Source: Streptoalloteichus tenebrarius (GTDB lineage Bacteria; Actinomycetota; Actinomycetes; Mycobacteriales; Pseudonocardiaceae). Taken from it: a stretch of DNA of 39,558 nt. The translations under genes were made by a program, and so were the position numbers. Below are positions 17,388 to 25,795 of the stretch, piece after piece. The first letter of the stretch is position 1, and each line of letters opens with the position of its first letter. Below the pieces are notes generated by a model that did not search any database, had not been told where the DNA came from, and saw nothing but the letters and a program-made list of their open reading frames with translations. Location: assembly GCF_024171885.1 (NCBI RefSeq), contig NZ_JAMTCP010000033.1:39015-78572 (forward strand), written 5' to 3'.

Positions 17388-17624
17388 GTGGTCCAGGCAT
17401 ACATCCTGATCCAGACCGAGGTGGGCAAGGCTGCCGCCGTGGCCGAGCGGATCGGCCAGATCACGGGTGTGATCACGGCCGAGGACGTCACCGGGCCGTA
17501 CGACGTGATCGTCAGGGCCGAGGCGGACACCGTGGACGACCTCGGCCAGCTCGTGGTGGCGCAGATCCAGGCGGTCGAGGGCATCACCCGCACGCTGACC
17601 TGCCCTGTCGTCCACATCAAGTGA
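17388..17624 (+). CDS. Stand-alone Lrp/AsnC ligand-binding (RAM) domain protein
   Basis: A 78-residue protein containing only the alpha-beta RAM domain of Lrp/AsnC regulators: VVQAYILIQTEVGKAAAVAE, then ITGVITAEDVTGPYDVIVRA, then GITRTLTCPVVHIK. There is no DNA-binding helix-turn-helix, so by itself it cannot be a classical repressor. Single-domain RAM proteins form ring-like dimers and octamers that bind amino acids, and may act as adaptors. GTG 17388 follows GAAGGGG. It is followed 21 bp later by the DUF3515 gene, suggesting a two-gene operon, a pairing also seen in relatives. Confidence 0.88.
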   Translation: MVQAYILIQTEVGKAAAVAERIGQITGVITAEDVTGPYDVIVRAEADTVDDLGQLVVAQIQAVEGITRTLTCPVVHIK

Positions 17625-17645
17625 GCCGCGTGCTGTAGTGAGCGG

Positions 17646-18269
17646 GTGACGCACGAGGAGCCCACCGGACAGCCGAACACCGCACCCCGGCCCCCGGGGC
17701 CACCCCGAGCGCTCGTCGGCGTGGCCCTGGGGCTCGCCGTGGTGCTCGCGGGCGCGGTGGCCGTGGCCGGGATCCTCTCCGGCTCGACCGACTCGGACCA
17801 GCCCGCGTCGGGCGCGTCCGGCCCGGCCACGCCGCGCCCGAACGCGTCCGGCCCGCTGACGGTCACCGCGACGCCGGCCCCGCAGGCCGGCGCCGAGCAG
17901 TGCTCCGCGCTGCTCGGCGCGCTGCCCGCCGAACTCCCGGTGCCCAACGGGACCCTGCCGCGCCGTCAGCTCGCGGAGCCCGCGCCGGTGGGGACCGCCG
18001 CGTGGGGCGGGGCGGAGTACGACCCCGTCGTGTTGCGGTGCGGCGTCCCCCGCCCGGCGTCGCTCGTGCAGACGTCGCAGCTCACGGTCGTGAACGGCGT
18101 GTCGTGGCTGAGCGACTACAGCCCGGCGGGCGTGCTGTGGACGGTCGTGGACCGGCCGGTGTACGTGGCGGTGAACCTGCCCGAGGCGAGCGGCACCGGC
18201 CCGATCCAGGAGCTGTCGTCCGTGGTGAGGCGCACGTTGCCGGAGCAGCCGGTCGACCCGAACCGCTGA
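17646..18269 (+). CDS. DUF3515-family membrane-anchored protein
   Basis: A 207-residue protein with a cytoplasmic Pro-rich N-terminus, one transmembrane helix (about residues 23-45, LVGVALGLAVVLAGAVAVAG), a Ser/Thr/Pro/Ala-rich linker (46-80) and an extracellular domain with two cysteines (EQCSALL and LRCGVP) that could form a disulfide. The segments LVQTSQLTVVNGVSWL and VYVAVNLPE match the DUF3515 family, which sits next to thiL and ddl across actinobacteria and has no assigned function. The genomic link to ddl hints at a cell-envelope role (inference). GTG 17646. Confidence 0.85.
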   Translation: MTHEEPTGQPNTAPRPPGPPRALVGVALGLAVVLAGAVAVAGILSGSTDSDQPASGASGPATPRPNASGPLTVTATPAPQAGAEQCSALLGALPAELPVPNGTLPRRQLAEPAPVGTAAWGGAEYDPVVLRCGVPRPASLVQTSQLTVVNGVSWLSDYSPAGVLWTVVDRPVYVAVNLPEASGTGPIQELSSVVRRTLPEQPVDPNR

Positions 18270-18273
18270 CCCC

Positions 18274-18314
18274 GACGTTCGTCCACATCGGACTATCCTC
18301 TTAGGACGAACGTC
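18274..18314 (+). terminator. Hairpin after the DUF3515 gene, likely terminator
   Basis: GACGTTCGTCC and GGACGAACGTC form a perfect 11-bp stem around a 19-base loop, five bases after the stop codon, followed by GCCTTT. The long loop is unusual for a terminator, so an operator or processing site is an alternative. Confidence 0.6.
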
Positions 18315-18391
18315 GCCTTTCTCGGTGACAGCGGCGGGGTTTGGTAGCCCCGGTTCGGGTGAGCGTGTTCTCCGCGCCGCCGCGTCTCGCG

Positions 18392-18603
18392 GGTGCGCGC
18401 CGCACTGGCGGGGCGGCGAGCACCAGCCGGCCCGACACCATTGATCGCCGGGGTGTGCACGGCACGGGCGGGCGGTGGGCTTCAGCCCGGCCGGATACCG
18501 TTGATCACCGGGGTTTGTGCGCCACGCGGGCGGGGCGGTGGGCACCAGCCGGCCGGACACCGGTGATCGTTGGGGCATGCGCCACGCGGGCGGGGCGGTG
18601 AGG
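18392..18603. repeat. Tandem repeat of about 61 bp, 3.5 copies
   Basis: Units start near 18421, 18481 and 18543, with a half copy at 18392-18420. Each carries a variant of CCAGCCGGCCGGACACC, then TGATC(G/A)CCGGGGT, then GCGGGCGGGGCGGTG. Copies are about 80-90% alike by eye. No coding frame with family similarity crosses it. Confidence 0.8.
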
Positions 18604-18636
18604 CTTCGCGCCTGGCTGTCAAGTCATTTCCCGGAG

Positions 18637-18718
18637 TTATCCACAGGGGCGGGGTGGTTCGCTCGCGGTGACCCGATTGTCGGGTGAACCGGAGCCGGCG
18701 GCGGGGCAGTTGTCCACA
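18637..18718 (+). other. Two DnaA-box-like sites in an intergenic region
   Basis: TTATCCACA (18637-18645) is the classical DnaA box and TTGTCCACA (18710-18718) is the form common in actinobacterial origins. They have the same orientation, 73 bp apart. No dnaA, dnaN or dense box cluster is present, so this is not oriC; a regulatory or DnaA-titration site is possible, or chance. Confidence 0.4.
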
Positions 18719-19113
18719 GGCCACGGTTTCGCCCTGGGCCGGCGGGGGTGGGGCCGATAGGCTGGAGCGGGGCTCGCCCCCCAGGGCGGGTGGGGGCTGA
18801 CCTGAGGTGAGGGGGTCGGGGCGTTCGCTCCGCACCTCGGCGAGGAAGCCGGTCCGACTGGCGCAGGGCTCGCCGCGTCGGAGGAGATGCCCCGCGAACG
18901 CGGACCGCTCAGGACCGCGGCGTCGGAGGCGTTCTCACGCGGGTGCCGCCCGGCCGGCGCGGCCGGTAGCAGGGCAGGGGCCGCCCTCCCCTACGGAGAA
19001 GACGGCCCGATCAACCCACTCAACTGATGCCTGGCGGCGCTACCAGAGCACGCGGTCCCCGACCCAACATGGGCAACGCAACGCCCCCGGCCGGAGGCCG
19101 TGGACGCGTCGGC
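18719..19113. other. Gene-free stretch upstream of the ddl 3' end
   Basis: I see no supported gene, tRNA or riboswitch here. Frames on both strands translate to Arg/Ala/Pro low-complexity sequence. A small GC hairpin, CGCGAACGCGG, lies near 18893. Together with 18270-18718 it makes an 844-bp gap between genes that are normally close together. Confidence 0.5.
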
Positions 19114-20211
19114 TCAGCGCAGGCCGGTGCCCCGCGCCAGCGCCGTCTCGACCAGCGTGGTGAGCAGCTTGGTCAGGTCCACCCCGGTCGCCGCCCACAT
19201 GCGCCAGTACATCGAGCCGCGCGTGAACCCCGGCATCGTGTTCGCCTCGTTGACCACCAGCCCGCCGTCCGGGGTGACGAAGAAGTCCACCCTGGCCAGG
19301 CCCTGGCACTCCAGCGCGGTGAACGCCCGCACCGCCATCTCCCGCAGGCGCTCGGCGACCTCGTCGTCCAGCTTCGCCGGAATGTCGAACTCGCAGACGT
19401 CGTCGAGGTACTTGGCCTCGAAGTCGTACCACTCGACGCCCTCGCCGACGAGCCGGATCTCGGCCGGCAGCGACGCCTCGACCCGCCCGTCGGGGAACTC
19501 CAGCACGCCGCACTCGACCTCGCGGCCGACGACCGCCGCCTCGACCAGCACCTTCGGGTCGGTCCGCCGGGCGAGCGCGACCGCGTCGGCGAGCTGGTCC
19601 CACTCGGTCACCCGGGTGATCCCGACCGAGGACCCGGCGCGCGCGGGCTTCACGAACACCGGCAGCCCCAGGCGCTCGCGCTGCTCCTCGGTCAGCGCGT
19701 CCTCGCCGCGTCGCAGCACCACGTAGTCGCCGACGGGCAGCCCCTCGGCCGCGAGCAGCTTCTTCGTGTACTCCTTGTCCATCGCGACCGCGCTGGACAG
19801 CACGCCGGGCCCGACGTACGGGACACCGGCCATCTCCAGCAGACCCTGGATCGTGCCGTCCTCGCCGTAGGCGCCGTGCAGCACCGGGAAGACCACGTCG
19901 ACGCCGGAGAGCACCTGGCCGGCGCGCTCCGGCTCCAGCAGGACGAGACCGCCCCGGGTGGGGTCGCCGGGCAGTGCCACGGCCGCGCCGCCGGCGTCGA
20001 CCGAGGGCAGCTCGCGGTCGCGGATCGCGAGGGCCTCGGGGTCGTCGGCGCCGAGCACCCACGCGCCCTCCCGGGTGATGCCGACCGGCACCACCTCGAA
20101 GCGGTCCCGGTCCAGGTGGGACAGGATGTTGCCCGCCGACACACAGGAGATGGCGTGCTCGGTGCTGCGGCCACCGAAGACGACAGCCACCCGGATCTTC
20201 CGCTCGGTCAT
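19114..20211 (-). CDS. ddl: D-alanine--D-alanine ligase
   Basis: An ATP-grasp ligase making D-Ala-D-Ala for peptidoglycan in the cytoplasm. At 365 residues it has typical actinobacterial length. The N-terminal [10 protein letters not shown] contains the substrate Glu (about 17), and the middle region has [33 protein letters not shown] is the ATP-binding strand, and [11 protein letters not shown] the C-terminal Mg/ligand segment. The omega-loop reads [10 protein letters not shown]; the Tyr in AKY is retained, arguing for a normal D-Ala-D-Ala product rather than D-Ala-D-Lac. ATG 20211 is chosen because [14 protein letters not shown] fits the family; the frame extends 19 codons further without similarity. 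The gene ends 844 bp from DUF3515. Confidence 0.96.
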   Translation of the reverse strand: MTERKIRVAVVFGGRSTEHAISCVSAGNILSHLDRDRFEVVPVGITREGAWVLGADDPEALAIRDRELPSVDAGGAAVALPGDPTRGGLVLLEPERAGQVLSGVDVVFPVLHGAYGEDGTIQGLLEMAGVPYVGPGVLSSAVAMDKEYTKKLLAAEGLPVGDYVVLRRGEDALTEEQRERLGLPVFVKPARAGSSVGITRVTEWDQLADAVALARRTDPKVLVEAAVVGREVECGVLEFPDGRVEASLPAEIRLVGEGVEWYDFEAKYLDDVCEFDIPAKLDDEVAERLREMAVRAFTALECQGLARVDFFVTPDGGLVVNEANTMPGFTRGSMYWRMWAATGVDLTKLLTTLVETALARGTGLR

Positions 20212-20316
20212 GAGGTCCGACCCTACCCGGACGGCGGTGCGCGGACCGGCGCGAGCGCGCGCCATCACGCGCCGAGGGGGCGCCGCCCCGCACGGAGGGG
20301 CTACCGCGCAGAGGGG

Positions 20317-21735
20317 CTACCGCGCCGAGCGGAGCAGGTCGACCAGTACGGGCACGGCGGCGCGCAACTGGGCCCTGGTCGGGGCGGTGTAGCCGACGGG
20401 GATGCCGTGCCGGTCGGGCGTGCCGCTGTAGTGCCGGCCCAGCACGTCCAGGCGCAGCCCGTGGGCCGCCCCCGCCTCGGCCACCCGTCGCTCGGCCTCG
20501 GCGGAGGGCACCGGCACCAGCAGGTGGGCGCCGGCGTCGTCGCCGAGCACGGGGAGACCGGCCGAGGTCAGCGCGTCGACGACGAACGCGCGGCGGGCGG
20601 CCAGCTCCCGGCGGAGCCGCCGCAGGTGGCGGCCGAGGTCGCCGTGCCGCGCCATGGCGACCAGCACCCGCTGCCCCGCGGGCGCGGGGCTGGTGCCGGT
20701 GCGTTCCCGGTGCGCGAGCACGGCGGCGGCCACCGGGGGCGGGGCGACCATCCAGCCGACGCCCAGCACGGGGCTGAGGATCTTGCTGGTGGTGCCGAGG
20801 TGGACGACGACGTCCGGGGCCAGCGCGGCCAGCAGCGGCAGGGGCGCGACGTCGTAGCGAAGCTCGCCGTCGTAGTCGTCCTCGATCACCAACCAGCCCT
20901 CGGCGCGGGCGCGGGCGACCAGCTCGACCCTGCGCGCCGCCGGCATCCTCCCGCCCAGGGGGTACTGGTGCGCGGGCGAGCAGAACACCGCCCGCACGCG
21001 GTCGGGGACCGCCGCCACGACGAGGCCGTCGGAGTCCACCGGGACGCCGACGACCTCCATCCCCGCGGCGCGGAACGCCCCGACCGCACGCTGGTAGCCG
21101 GGCTCCTCCACCGCGACGCGGTCGCCGGGGCGGAGCACGGCGTGGGCCAGCTCGGTCACGGCCGCGGTGGTGCCCGCCGTGGCCAGGACCGGGTCGCGGC
21201 GCTCGGACTCGTCCGGCACGACCAGGCCGCGGTGCCGGAGGAGGTGCTCGGCGACGGCGGCGCGGAAGGAGGGCAGGCCGGCGCGGCGGGGCAGGATCAG
21301 CGGCGGCTCGTCCGCCGCGGCCCGCCACGCCCTGCGCCACGCCGCGCGGTCCAGCCCCTCGGCCCAGGCCGCGCCGGGCACCAGGTGCACCACGTCGTCC
21401 TGTCGCGGCTCCTGGAGCGGCGCCGGCGCGGGCCGGGCCCGCGCCCCGGGCGGGGTCGTGGTCACGAAGGTCCCCGAGCCGTGCCGCCCGTCGATCCACC
21501 CCTCCGCGTGGAGTTGTTCGTAGGCGGCCGCCGTGACGGTCCGGCTGACGCCGAGGTGGGCGGCGAGCATTCGGGTGGAGGGCAGGCGGTCGCCGCTGCG
21601 GAGCTGTCCCGCCGCGGCGGCGGCGCGCAGCGCGTCCGCGAGCTGGACCGCCAACGGCACACCCCGCCCCCTGTCGAGCGCGATGGGCAGCTCGGCGGGC
21701 AGCGGCGAGGGCGACGGCGAGGGCGACACGGACAC
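20317..21735 (-). CDS. MocR-type regulator (GntR helix-turn-helix fused to an aminotransferase fold)
   Basis: A 472-residue PLP-dependent regulator. The GntR winged helix covers about residues 22-95 (RSGDRLPSTRMLAAHLGVSR, then GWIDGRHGSGTFV), followed by a linker and a fold-type-I aminotransferase domain with the PLP lysine in TTSKILSPV (about 317), plus EEPGYQRA and EDDYDGELRYD. MocR proteins sense PLP or amino acids; known members include PdxR, TauR and GabR. GTG 21735 is used, preceded by GAAAGG. It is divergent (70 bp) from a PNPOx-like flavoprotein gene, which it probably controls. The ligand cannot be told from sequence; a vitamin B6 link is suggested by the neighbour. Confidence 0.9.
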   Translation of the reverse strand: MSVSPSPSPSPLPAELPIALDRGRGVPLAVQLADALRAAAAAGQLRSGDRLPSTRMLAAHLGVSRTVTAAAYEQLHAEGWIDGRHGSGTFVTTTPPGARARPAPAPLQEPRQDDVVHLVPGAAWAEGLDRAAWRRAWRAAADEPPLILPRRAGLPSFRAAVAEHLLRHRGLVVPDESERRDPVLATAGTTAAVTELAHAVLRPGDRVAVEEPGYQRAVGAFRAAGMEVVGVPVDSDGLVVAAVPDRVRAVFCSPAHQYPLGGRMPAARRVELVARARAEGWLVIEDDYDGELRYDVAPLPLLAALAPDVVVHLGTTSKILSPVLGVGWMVAPPPVAAAVLAHRERTGTSPAPAGQRVLVAMARHGDLGRHLRRLRRELAARRAFVVDALTSAGLPVLGDDAGAHLLVPVPSAEAERRVAEAGAAHGLRLDVLGRHYSGTPDRHGIPVGYTAPTRAQLRAAVPVLVDLLRSAR

Positions 21736-21739
21736 GCGG

Positions 21740-21773
21740 TGGCCTTTCGTCTTCGGCGGAGAATGGCCCTTCA
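21740..21773. promoter_or_regulatory. Possible MocR operator: direct repeat
   Basis: TGGCCTTTCG (21740-21749) and TGGCCCTTCA (21764-21773) are direct repeats with start points 24 bp apart, between the divergent mocR and flavoprotein genes. MocR regulators commonly bind direct repeats with such spacing. No experimental motif is matched. Confidence 0.35.
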
Positions 21774-21805
21774 ACGATGCCACCTCGGGCCAGCACCCTG
21801 GGGTC

Positions 21806-22465
21806 GTGACCCGCTCCGACCTCTCCCCCACCGACCGGTCCACGATCAAGCGAGGCAAGCACCGGGCCGTCACCGACCGCTCGGCGCTCCACGACGTGCT
21901 GGACGCCGGTCTGGTCTGCCACCTCGGCGTGGTGGTCGACGGCAGTCCGCTCGTGCTGCCCACGGGTTACGGCCGGGACGGCGACACGCTCTACATCCAC
22001 GGCTCGACGGGTGCGCGCAGCCTGCGCGCCGCCGCCGACGGGGTCGACGTGTGCGTCAACGTGACGCTGTTGGACGGCATCGTCTACGCGCGGTCCGTCC
22101 GCCACCACTCCATGAACTATCGCTCGGCCGTGGTGCACGGCACCGCGAGGCCGGTGACCGACGACGAGGAGAAGTGGCACGGTCTCCGGGTGATCATGGA
22201 GCACATCGCGCCGGGGTCGTGGGACCACGCGCGGCTGCCGAACCACAAGGAGCTGGCCGCGACCGCCGTGCTCGCGCTGGACCTGACCGAGGCCGCGCTG
22301 AAGGTGCGGACGGGCGGGCCGGTCGACGACGAGGAGGACGTCGCCGGGTTTCCGGCGTGGGCGGGCGTGCTGCCCGTCCGCCAGGTGTTCGGCGCGCCGG
22401 AGCCGTGCGTTCTCCTGCCCGAGGGCACGCCGGTGCCGGAGCACGTGCGACGCCGCGCCGGGTGA
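21806..22465 (+). CDS. Pyridoxamine 5'-phosphate oxidase-family FMN-binding protein
   Basis: A 219-residue split-barrel flavoprotein of the Putative_PNPOx type. It shows IKRGKHRAVTDRSALHDVLD near the N-terminus, CHLGVVVDGSPLVLPTGYGR, the core YIHGSTGARSLRA, and HHSMNYRSAVVHGTARPVTD, the FMN phosphate-binding strands. This subfamily is distinct from biosynthetic PdxH and usually has unknown substrates (F420 or FMN/PLP cofactors have been proposed for relatives). GTG 21806 is the first start giving the conserved region; its ribosome site is weak, so a leaderless transcript is possible. It is divergently paired with the MocR regulator, a common arrangement. Confidence 0.82.
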   Translation: MTRSDLSPTDRSTIKRGKHRAVTDRSALHDVLDAGLVCHLGVVVDGSPLVLPTGYGRDGDTLYIHGSTGARSLRAAADGVDVCVNVTLLDGIVYARSVRHHSMNYRSAVVHGTARPVTDDEEKWHGLRVIMEHIAPGSWDHARLPNHKELAATAVLALDLTEAALKVRTGGPVDDEEDVAGFPAWAGVLPVRQVFGAPEPCVLLPEGTPVPEHVRRRAG

Positions 22466-22547
22466 GACGCCGCGTGGGTGGCGCCTCCGCTCTCCCTCCG
22501 CCCGCGGCGCCGCCCACGCGGTTTTCCCAGGTGACCGCGCGACTGTG

Positions 22548-22644
22548 ACCTCAAGAGGCGACCTCAAGACGGCGACCTCAAGACGGCGACCTCAAGACGG
22601 CGACCGCGAGATGGCGACCTGAGACGGCGTCCGCGAGACGGTCG
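22548..22644. repeat. Short tandem repeat, about 14 bp x 7
   Basis: Units of ACCTCAAGACGGCG: three exact copies at 22561-22602, preceded by one 13-base variant (22548-22560) and followed by three decaying variants to 22644. It begins 82 bp after the flavoprotein stop. The rest of the 354-bp gap (22466-22819) holds only the terminator of the converging cysteine dioxygenase gene. Confidence 0.92.
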
Positions 22645-22750
22645 TCCGACCCGATGCGCCGATGGCCTCGAACCGGACCCGGAACACCGGGAGCCCGGCC
22701 GTAGCACGGAGAAGCTCGTCCAGCGAGCGGTGCTCACGCGCCGAGAGGCA

Positions 22751-22791
22751 CGCCTGGCCCACGGACCTCCCAGCGGTCCGTGGGCCAGGCG
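22751..22791 (-). terminator. Strong terminator after the cysteine dioxygenase gene
   Basis: A 17-bp perfect stem (CGCCTGGCCCACGGACC with its complement) around a 7-base loop, 29 bp beyond the dioxygenase stop codon. It can also stop transcripts arriving from the convergent flavoprotein gene. Confidence 0.9.
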
Positions 22792-22819
22792 TCCGTCCGC
22801 CCGCGACGCCTCGTGGGCG

Positions 22820-23296
22820 TTACGGGAGGCGGATGGGGCCGGCGGGGCTCGTCCGGTACCGGTTCATGCCGCGCCGGCCCGGGCGGAAGACGTGCACGCT
22901 CACCGCGGGGTCGACCCCCTCGTTGGCCACGCGGTGGACGTGTCCCGGGCCGAAGACCCTGGTCTGCCCGGCCCGCACGAGGTGTGTCGCCTCCGGCGGC
23001 CCGCCGTCGGCGGCGGCGCGGGCGACGCGTTCGGAGAGCACGCCCGAGACCACGGTGAACGCGCCGGTCGAGCCGGCGTGGTCGTGCAGGTCGGTGTGCT
23101 GCCCCGGCAGCCAGGACATGAGCCAGACCTCGTGGTCCTCGGTGCTGTCCAGCAGCGCGGTCCAGCGGCGGTCGGGGTCGTAGCGCAGCAGGCGGCGCCA
23201 GCCGTTGTCGGCGGCGTGGGCCATGGCGACGAGCGCGGGGTGGGCGACGGTGTGCGAGGCGGTGGCGGCGACGGTGTTGGGGGGAACGGCGAACAC
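22820..23296 (-). CDS. Cysteine dioxygenase, type I family
   Basis: A 158-residue cupin that oxidises cysteine to cysteine sulfinate with non-haem iron. The three iron-binding histidines are visible: H71 and H73 in TDLHDHAGSTGAF and H121 in FGPGHVHRVANEG. The conserved Tyr near the C-terminus (MNRYRTS) matches the catalytic Tyr of the family. The cysteine that forms a Cys-Tyr crosslink in animal enzymes is not present, as usual for bacterial members. GTG 23296 has a CGGAG site eight bases upstream. It lies between a MocR/PNPOx pair and a PLP-dependent cystathionine lyase, fitting a sulfur-amino-acid theme. A mercaptopropionate dioxygenase role cannot be excluded. Confidence 0.87.
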   Translation of the reverse strand: MFAVPPNTVAATASHTVAHPALVAMAHAADNGWRRLLRYDPDRRWTALLDSTEDHEVWLMSWLPGQHTDLHDHAGSTGAFTVVSGVLSERVARAAADGGPPEATHLVRAGQTRVFGPGHVHRVANEGVDPAVSVHVFRPGRRGMNRYRTSPAGPIRLP

Positions 23297-23603
23297 GGTG
23301 GGCTCCGGGCGCGTGCGGCGCGGACCGGCCGCGGCGCGCCGTTCCTCAGGGCGAGGAGGTCACGACCCGGCTCGGTCCGTCGACGGGAGGGGACGGACGG
23401 GCATCACCGGGTCGGACAGAGCGCGCTGGCCACGCGGCGGAGGTCGATGTGACCCCTCCGGAGTTCCATGGCGCGCGTCAACACGCCCACGAGGGAACCA
23501 GGCGGCCACCGCCGGGGTCAAGCTGGTCCACCTGCTGGAACACCCGAGGGGGTGAGGAGCCGGGGTGAGGCGTCGGGTGGGCGCCGCCCCACCCCGGCCC
23601 CGG
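23297..23603. other. Intergenic stretch upstream of the cysteine dioxygenase gene
   Basis: It must contain the promoter of the dioxygenase gene (minus strand) and the 3' end of the cystathionine lyase transcript. I see no convincing hairpin, RNA gene or conserved frame in it. Confidence 0.4.
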
Positions 23604-24776
23604 TCACGGCCAGCGGATGCCGTCGAGCGCGGCCCGGAGGTCGGCGACGAGGTCGTCGGTGTCCTCGCAGCCCACCGACAGCCGCAGGAACCCCTCCGGC
23701 ACCGGGTCGCCCCACCGGGCGCGCCGGTCCGCGGTCGTGTGCAGGCCGCCGAAGGAGGTGGCCGAGCCGACGAGTCGGCAGCGCTCCAGGAACCGCCGCA
23801 CCGCGTCCGCGTCGGGCAGCTCGAAGCCGAGAACCCCGCCGAACCGCCGCATCTGCCGTGCCGCGGCGGCGTGCGCCGGGTCGCCCTCCCAGCCGGGCCA
23901 ACGGAATCCGCGCACGGCGGGGTGGTCGCGCAGGAGTTCCGCGACGGCGCGGGCGTTCTCCGCCTGACGACCCAGCCGCAGGTCGAGGGTTCCCAGACTG
24001 CGCAGGGCCAGCCAGGTCTCGAACGGCCCAGGGATCGCGCCGCCCAGCGTCCTCGCGCGGCGCAGCGCGTCGGCGAGGTCAGCGTCGCGGACGGTGACGT
24101 GTCCCAACACGAGATCGCTGTGCCCGGTCAACGCCTTGGTGTCACTGGCGACCACGATGTCCGCGCCGAGTTCCAGCGGCCGCTGACCCAACGGGGTCGC
24201 GGTGGTGTTGTCGACGGCGACCATCGCGCCGGCCGTGTTCGCGCGCCGCGACAGCTCCCGGATGTCACAGACGTCGAGCCCGGGGTTGGACGGGGTTTCC
24301 AACAGCACGAGCACGGCGTCGTCGAAGACGTCGTCGGACCACGGTCCCGCCGTGGGGACCTCCCGCACCGACACCCAGCTCAGTTCGGCGCGCACCCATT
24401 CCCGGACCCCGAAGTAGCCGTCGGACGGCAGCACGAGAACGTCGCCGGGGCGCAGGAGTGCCCTCAGCAGCGTGGCGATCGCGGCCATGCCGGAGGGGAA
24501 GACCACGCACCGTCCGCCGTCCAGCTCCCCGATCGCCTGTTCCAGCGCGCGCCAGGTCGGATTGCCGGAACGGCCGTAGATGTCGGCCTCCCCGGCCTCG
24601 GCCGGCGGCGCGAGGTGGTACTGGGTGGACAGAACCGGCCCCGCCACAACGGGTTCGCCGGGAACGGCGACGGGATGGCCGGCGTGCACGCACCGGGTTC
24701 CGTCGCCCCACCCCGGGTCCACCTCGGCGAGTCGCCGCCCCGCCGACGCGTCGCCCCGTTGGTCCTGTCTGGTCAT
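23604..24776 (-). CDS. Cystathionine gamma-lyase-like PLP enzyme
   Basis: A Cys/Met-metabolism PLP-dependent enzyme of 390 residues. IYGRSGNPT (67-75) is the substrate-binding signature, FPSGMAA the PLP-phosphate loop, ETPSNP (160-165) and DNTTATP (189-195) follow, and the PLP lysine is K214 in [11 protein letters not shown]. Members cleave cystathionine to cysteine, or synthesise it; a Ser rather than Tyr context at some active-site positions makes exact activity uncertain, but gamma-lyase is the best reading. Its ATG overlaps the gpsA stop by four bases (ATGA), so it is the last gene of the plsC-gpsA-lyase operon. Relatives usually have gpsA next to ddl, so this gene looks like a later addition to the operon. 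Confidence 0.85.
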   Translation of the reverse strand: MTRQDQRGDASAGRRLAEVDPGWGDGTRCVHAGHPVAVPGEPVVAGPVLSTQYHLAPPAEAGEADIYGRSGNPTWRALEQAIGELDGGRCVVFPSGMAAIATLLRALLRPGDVLVLPSDGYFGVREWVRAELSWVSVREVPTAGPWSDDVFDDAVLVLLETPSNPGLDVCDIRELSRRANTAGAMVAVDNTTATPLGQRPLELGADIVVASDTKALTGHSDLVLGHVTVRDADLADALRRARTLGGAIPGPFETWLALRSLGTLDLRLGRQAENARAVAELLRDHPAVRGFRWPGWEGDPAHAAAARQMRRFGGVLGFELPDADAVRRFLERCRLVGSATSFGGLHTTADRRARWGDPVPEGFLRLSVGCEDTDDLVADLRAALDGIRWP

Positions 24777-25795
24777 GCGAACTCCGCCTTCCGTTGCCGC
24801 CCCAGGAGATCAGCCGCCATGACGCGCGGGCTGAGGCCCTCGTGGCACACCCGGTGCACGGCGTCGGCGATCGGCATCTCCACCCCGTGCCGCGCGGCGA
24901 GCTGCCGGATGGAGGAACAGGACTTCACGCCCTCGGCGACCTGGCCGTGCGCGTGTTCCTGCGCCTGCTCCAGGGTCTCGCCCCTGCCCAGCCGCTCGCC
25001 GAAGGTGCGGTTGCGGGACAACGGAGAGGCGCACGTGGCCACGAGGTCGCCGAGGCCGGCCAGGCCGGCGAAGGTCTGCGGGTCCGCGCCGAGCGCGACC
25101 CCCAGCCGGGAGGTCTCGGCGAGTCCCCTGGTGATCAGCGTCGCCATGGTGTTGTCGCCGTAGCCGAGGCCGCCGGCGAGCCCACAGGCGAGCGCGATGA
25201 CGTTCTTGCACGCCCCGCCGACCTCGCACCCGACCACGTCGGTGTTGGTGTAGGGCCGGAAGTACCCGGTCGAGCACGCGTGCTGCAACGCCACGGCGCG
25301 GTCGTGGTCGACGCACGCGATCACCGTCGCGGTGGGCTGCTCCTCGGCGATCTCCCTGGCCAGGTTCGGCCCGCTGACCACCGCGACGCGGTCCTCGGTC
25401 ACGCCGGCCACCTCGCGGATCACCTCGCTCATGCGGGCGAGCGTGCCGAGTTCGACGCCCTTGGCCAGGCTGACCAACGTGGCGTCGGCGGGCAGGGCGT
25501 CCCGCCACGCCGCGAGGTTGGCGCGCAGCGTCTGGCTCGGCACCGCGAGCACGACGGCGTCGGCCCCCTCCAGCGCGGCCACGGGGTCGGCCGTGGCGCG
25601 CAACGCGTCGGGGAGCCGGACCCCGGGCAGGTACTCGGGGTTCTCCCCGCGCTCCCCGACCGCCTCGGCGACCTCCGGCCGCCGCGCCCACAGCACGACG
25701 TCCCGCCCGGCGTCGGCGAGGACCTTGGCGAAGGCGGTCCCCCACGACCCCGCGCCGAGCACCGCCACCCGTTCGACCGGACGCGCCGCGCTCAC
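24773..25795 (-). CDS. gpsA: Glycerol-3-phosphate dehydrogenase [NAD(P)+]
   Basis: Reduces dihydroxyacetone phosphate to sn-glycerol-3-phosphate for phospholipid synthesis. The 340-residue protein has the Rossmann motif GAGSWGT at 14-20, [16 protein letters not shown], the catalytic Lys in [20 protein letters not shown], and the C-terminal [14 protein letters not shown] segment. The GTG at 25795 overlaps the acyltransferase TGA by four bases (GTGA), and its own stop overlaps the next gene by four, so the three genes are translationally coupled. Pairing with a PlsC-like acyltransferase places both in early phospholipid synthesis. Confidence 0.97.
   Translation of the reverse strand: MSAARPVERVAVLGAGSWGTAFAKVLADAGRDVVLWARRPEVAEAVGERGENPEYLPGVRLPDALRATADPVAALEGADAVVLAVPSQTLRANLAAWRDALPADATLVSLAKGVELGTLARMSEVIREVAGVTEDRVAVVSGPNLAREIAEEQPTATVIACVDHDRAVALQHACSTGYFRPYTNTDVVGCEVGGACKNVIALACGLAGGLGYGDNTMATLITRGLAETSRLGVALGADPQTFAGLAGLGDLVATCASPLSRNRTFGERLGRGETLEQAQEHAHGQVAEGVKSCSSIRQLAARHGVEMPIADAVHRVCHEGLSPRVMAADLLGRQRKAEFA

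Noticed and set aside
18637-18718. Replication origin
   Set aside because: Only two DnaA-like boxes and no dnaA/dnaN context; kept only as possible DnaA sites.
24810-25745. A 311-codon frame overlapping gpsA on the same strand
   Set aside because: Out-of-frame Arg/Gly-rich shadow of gpsA.
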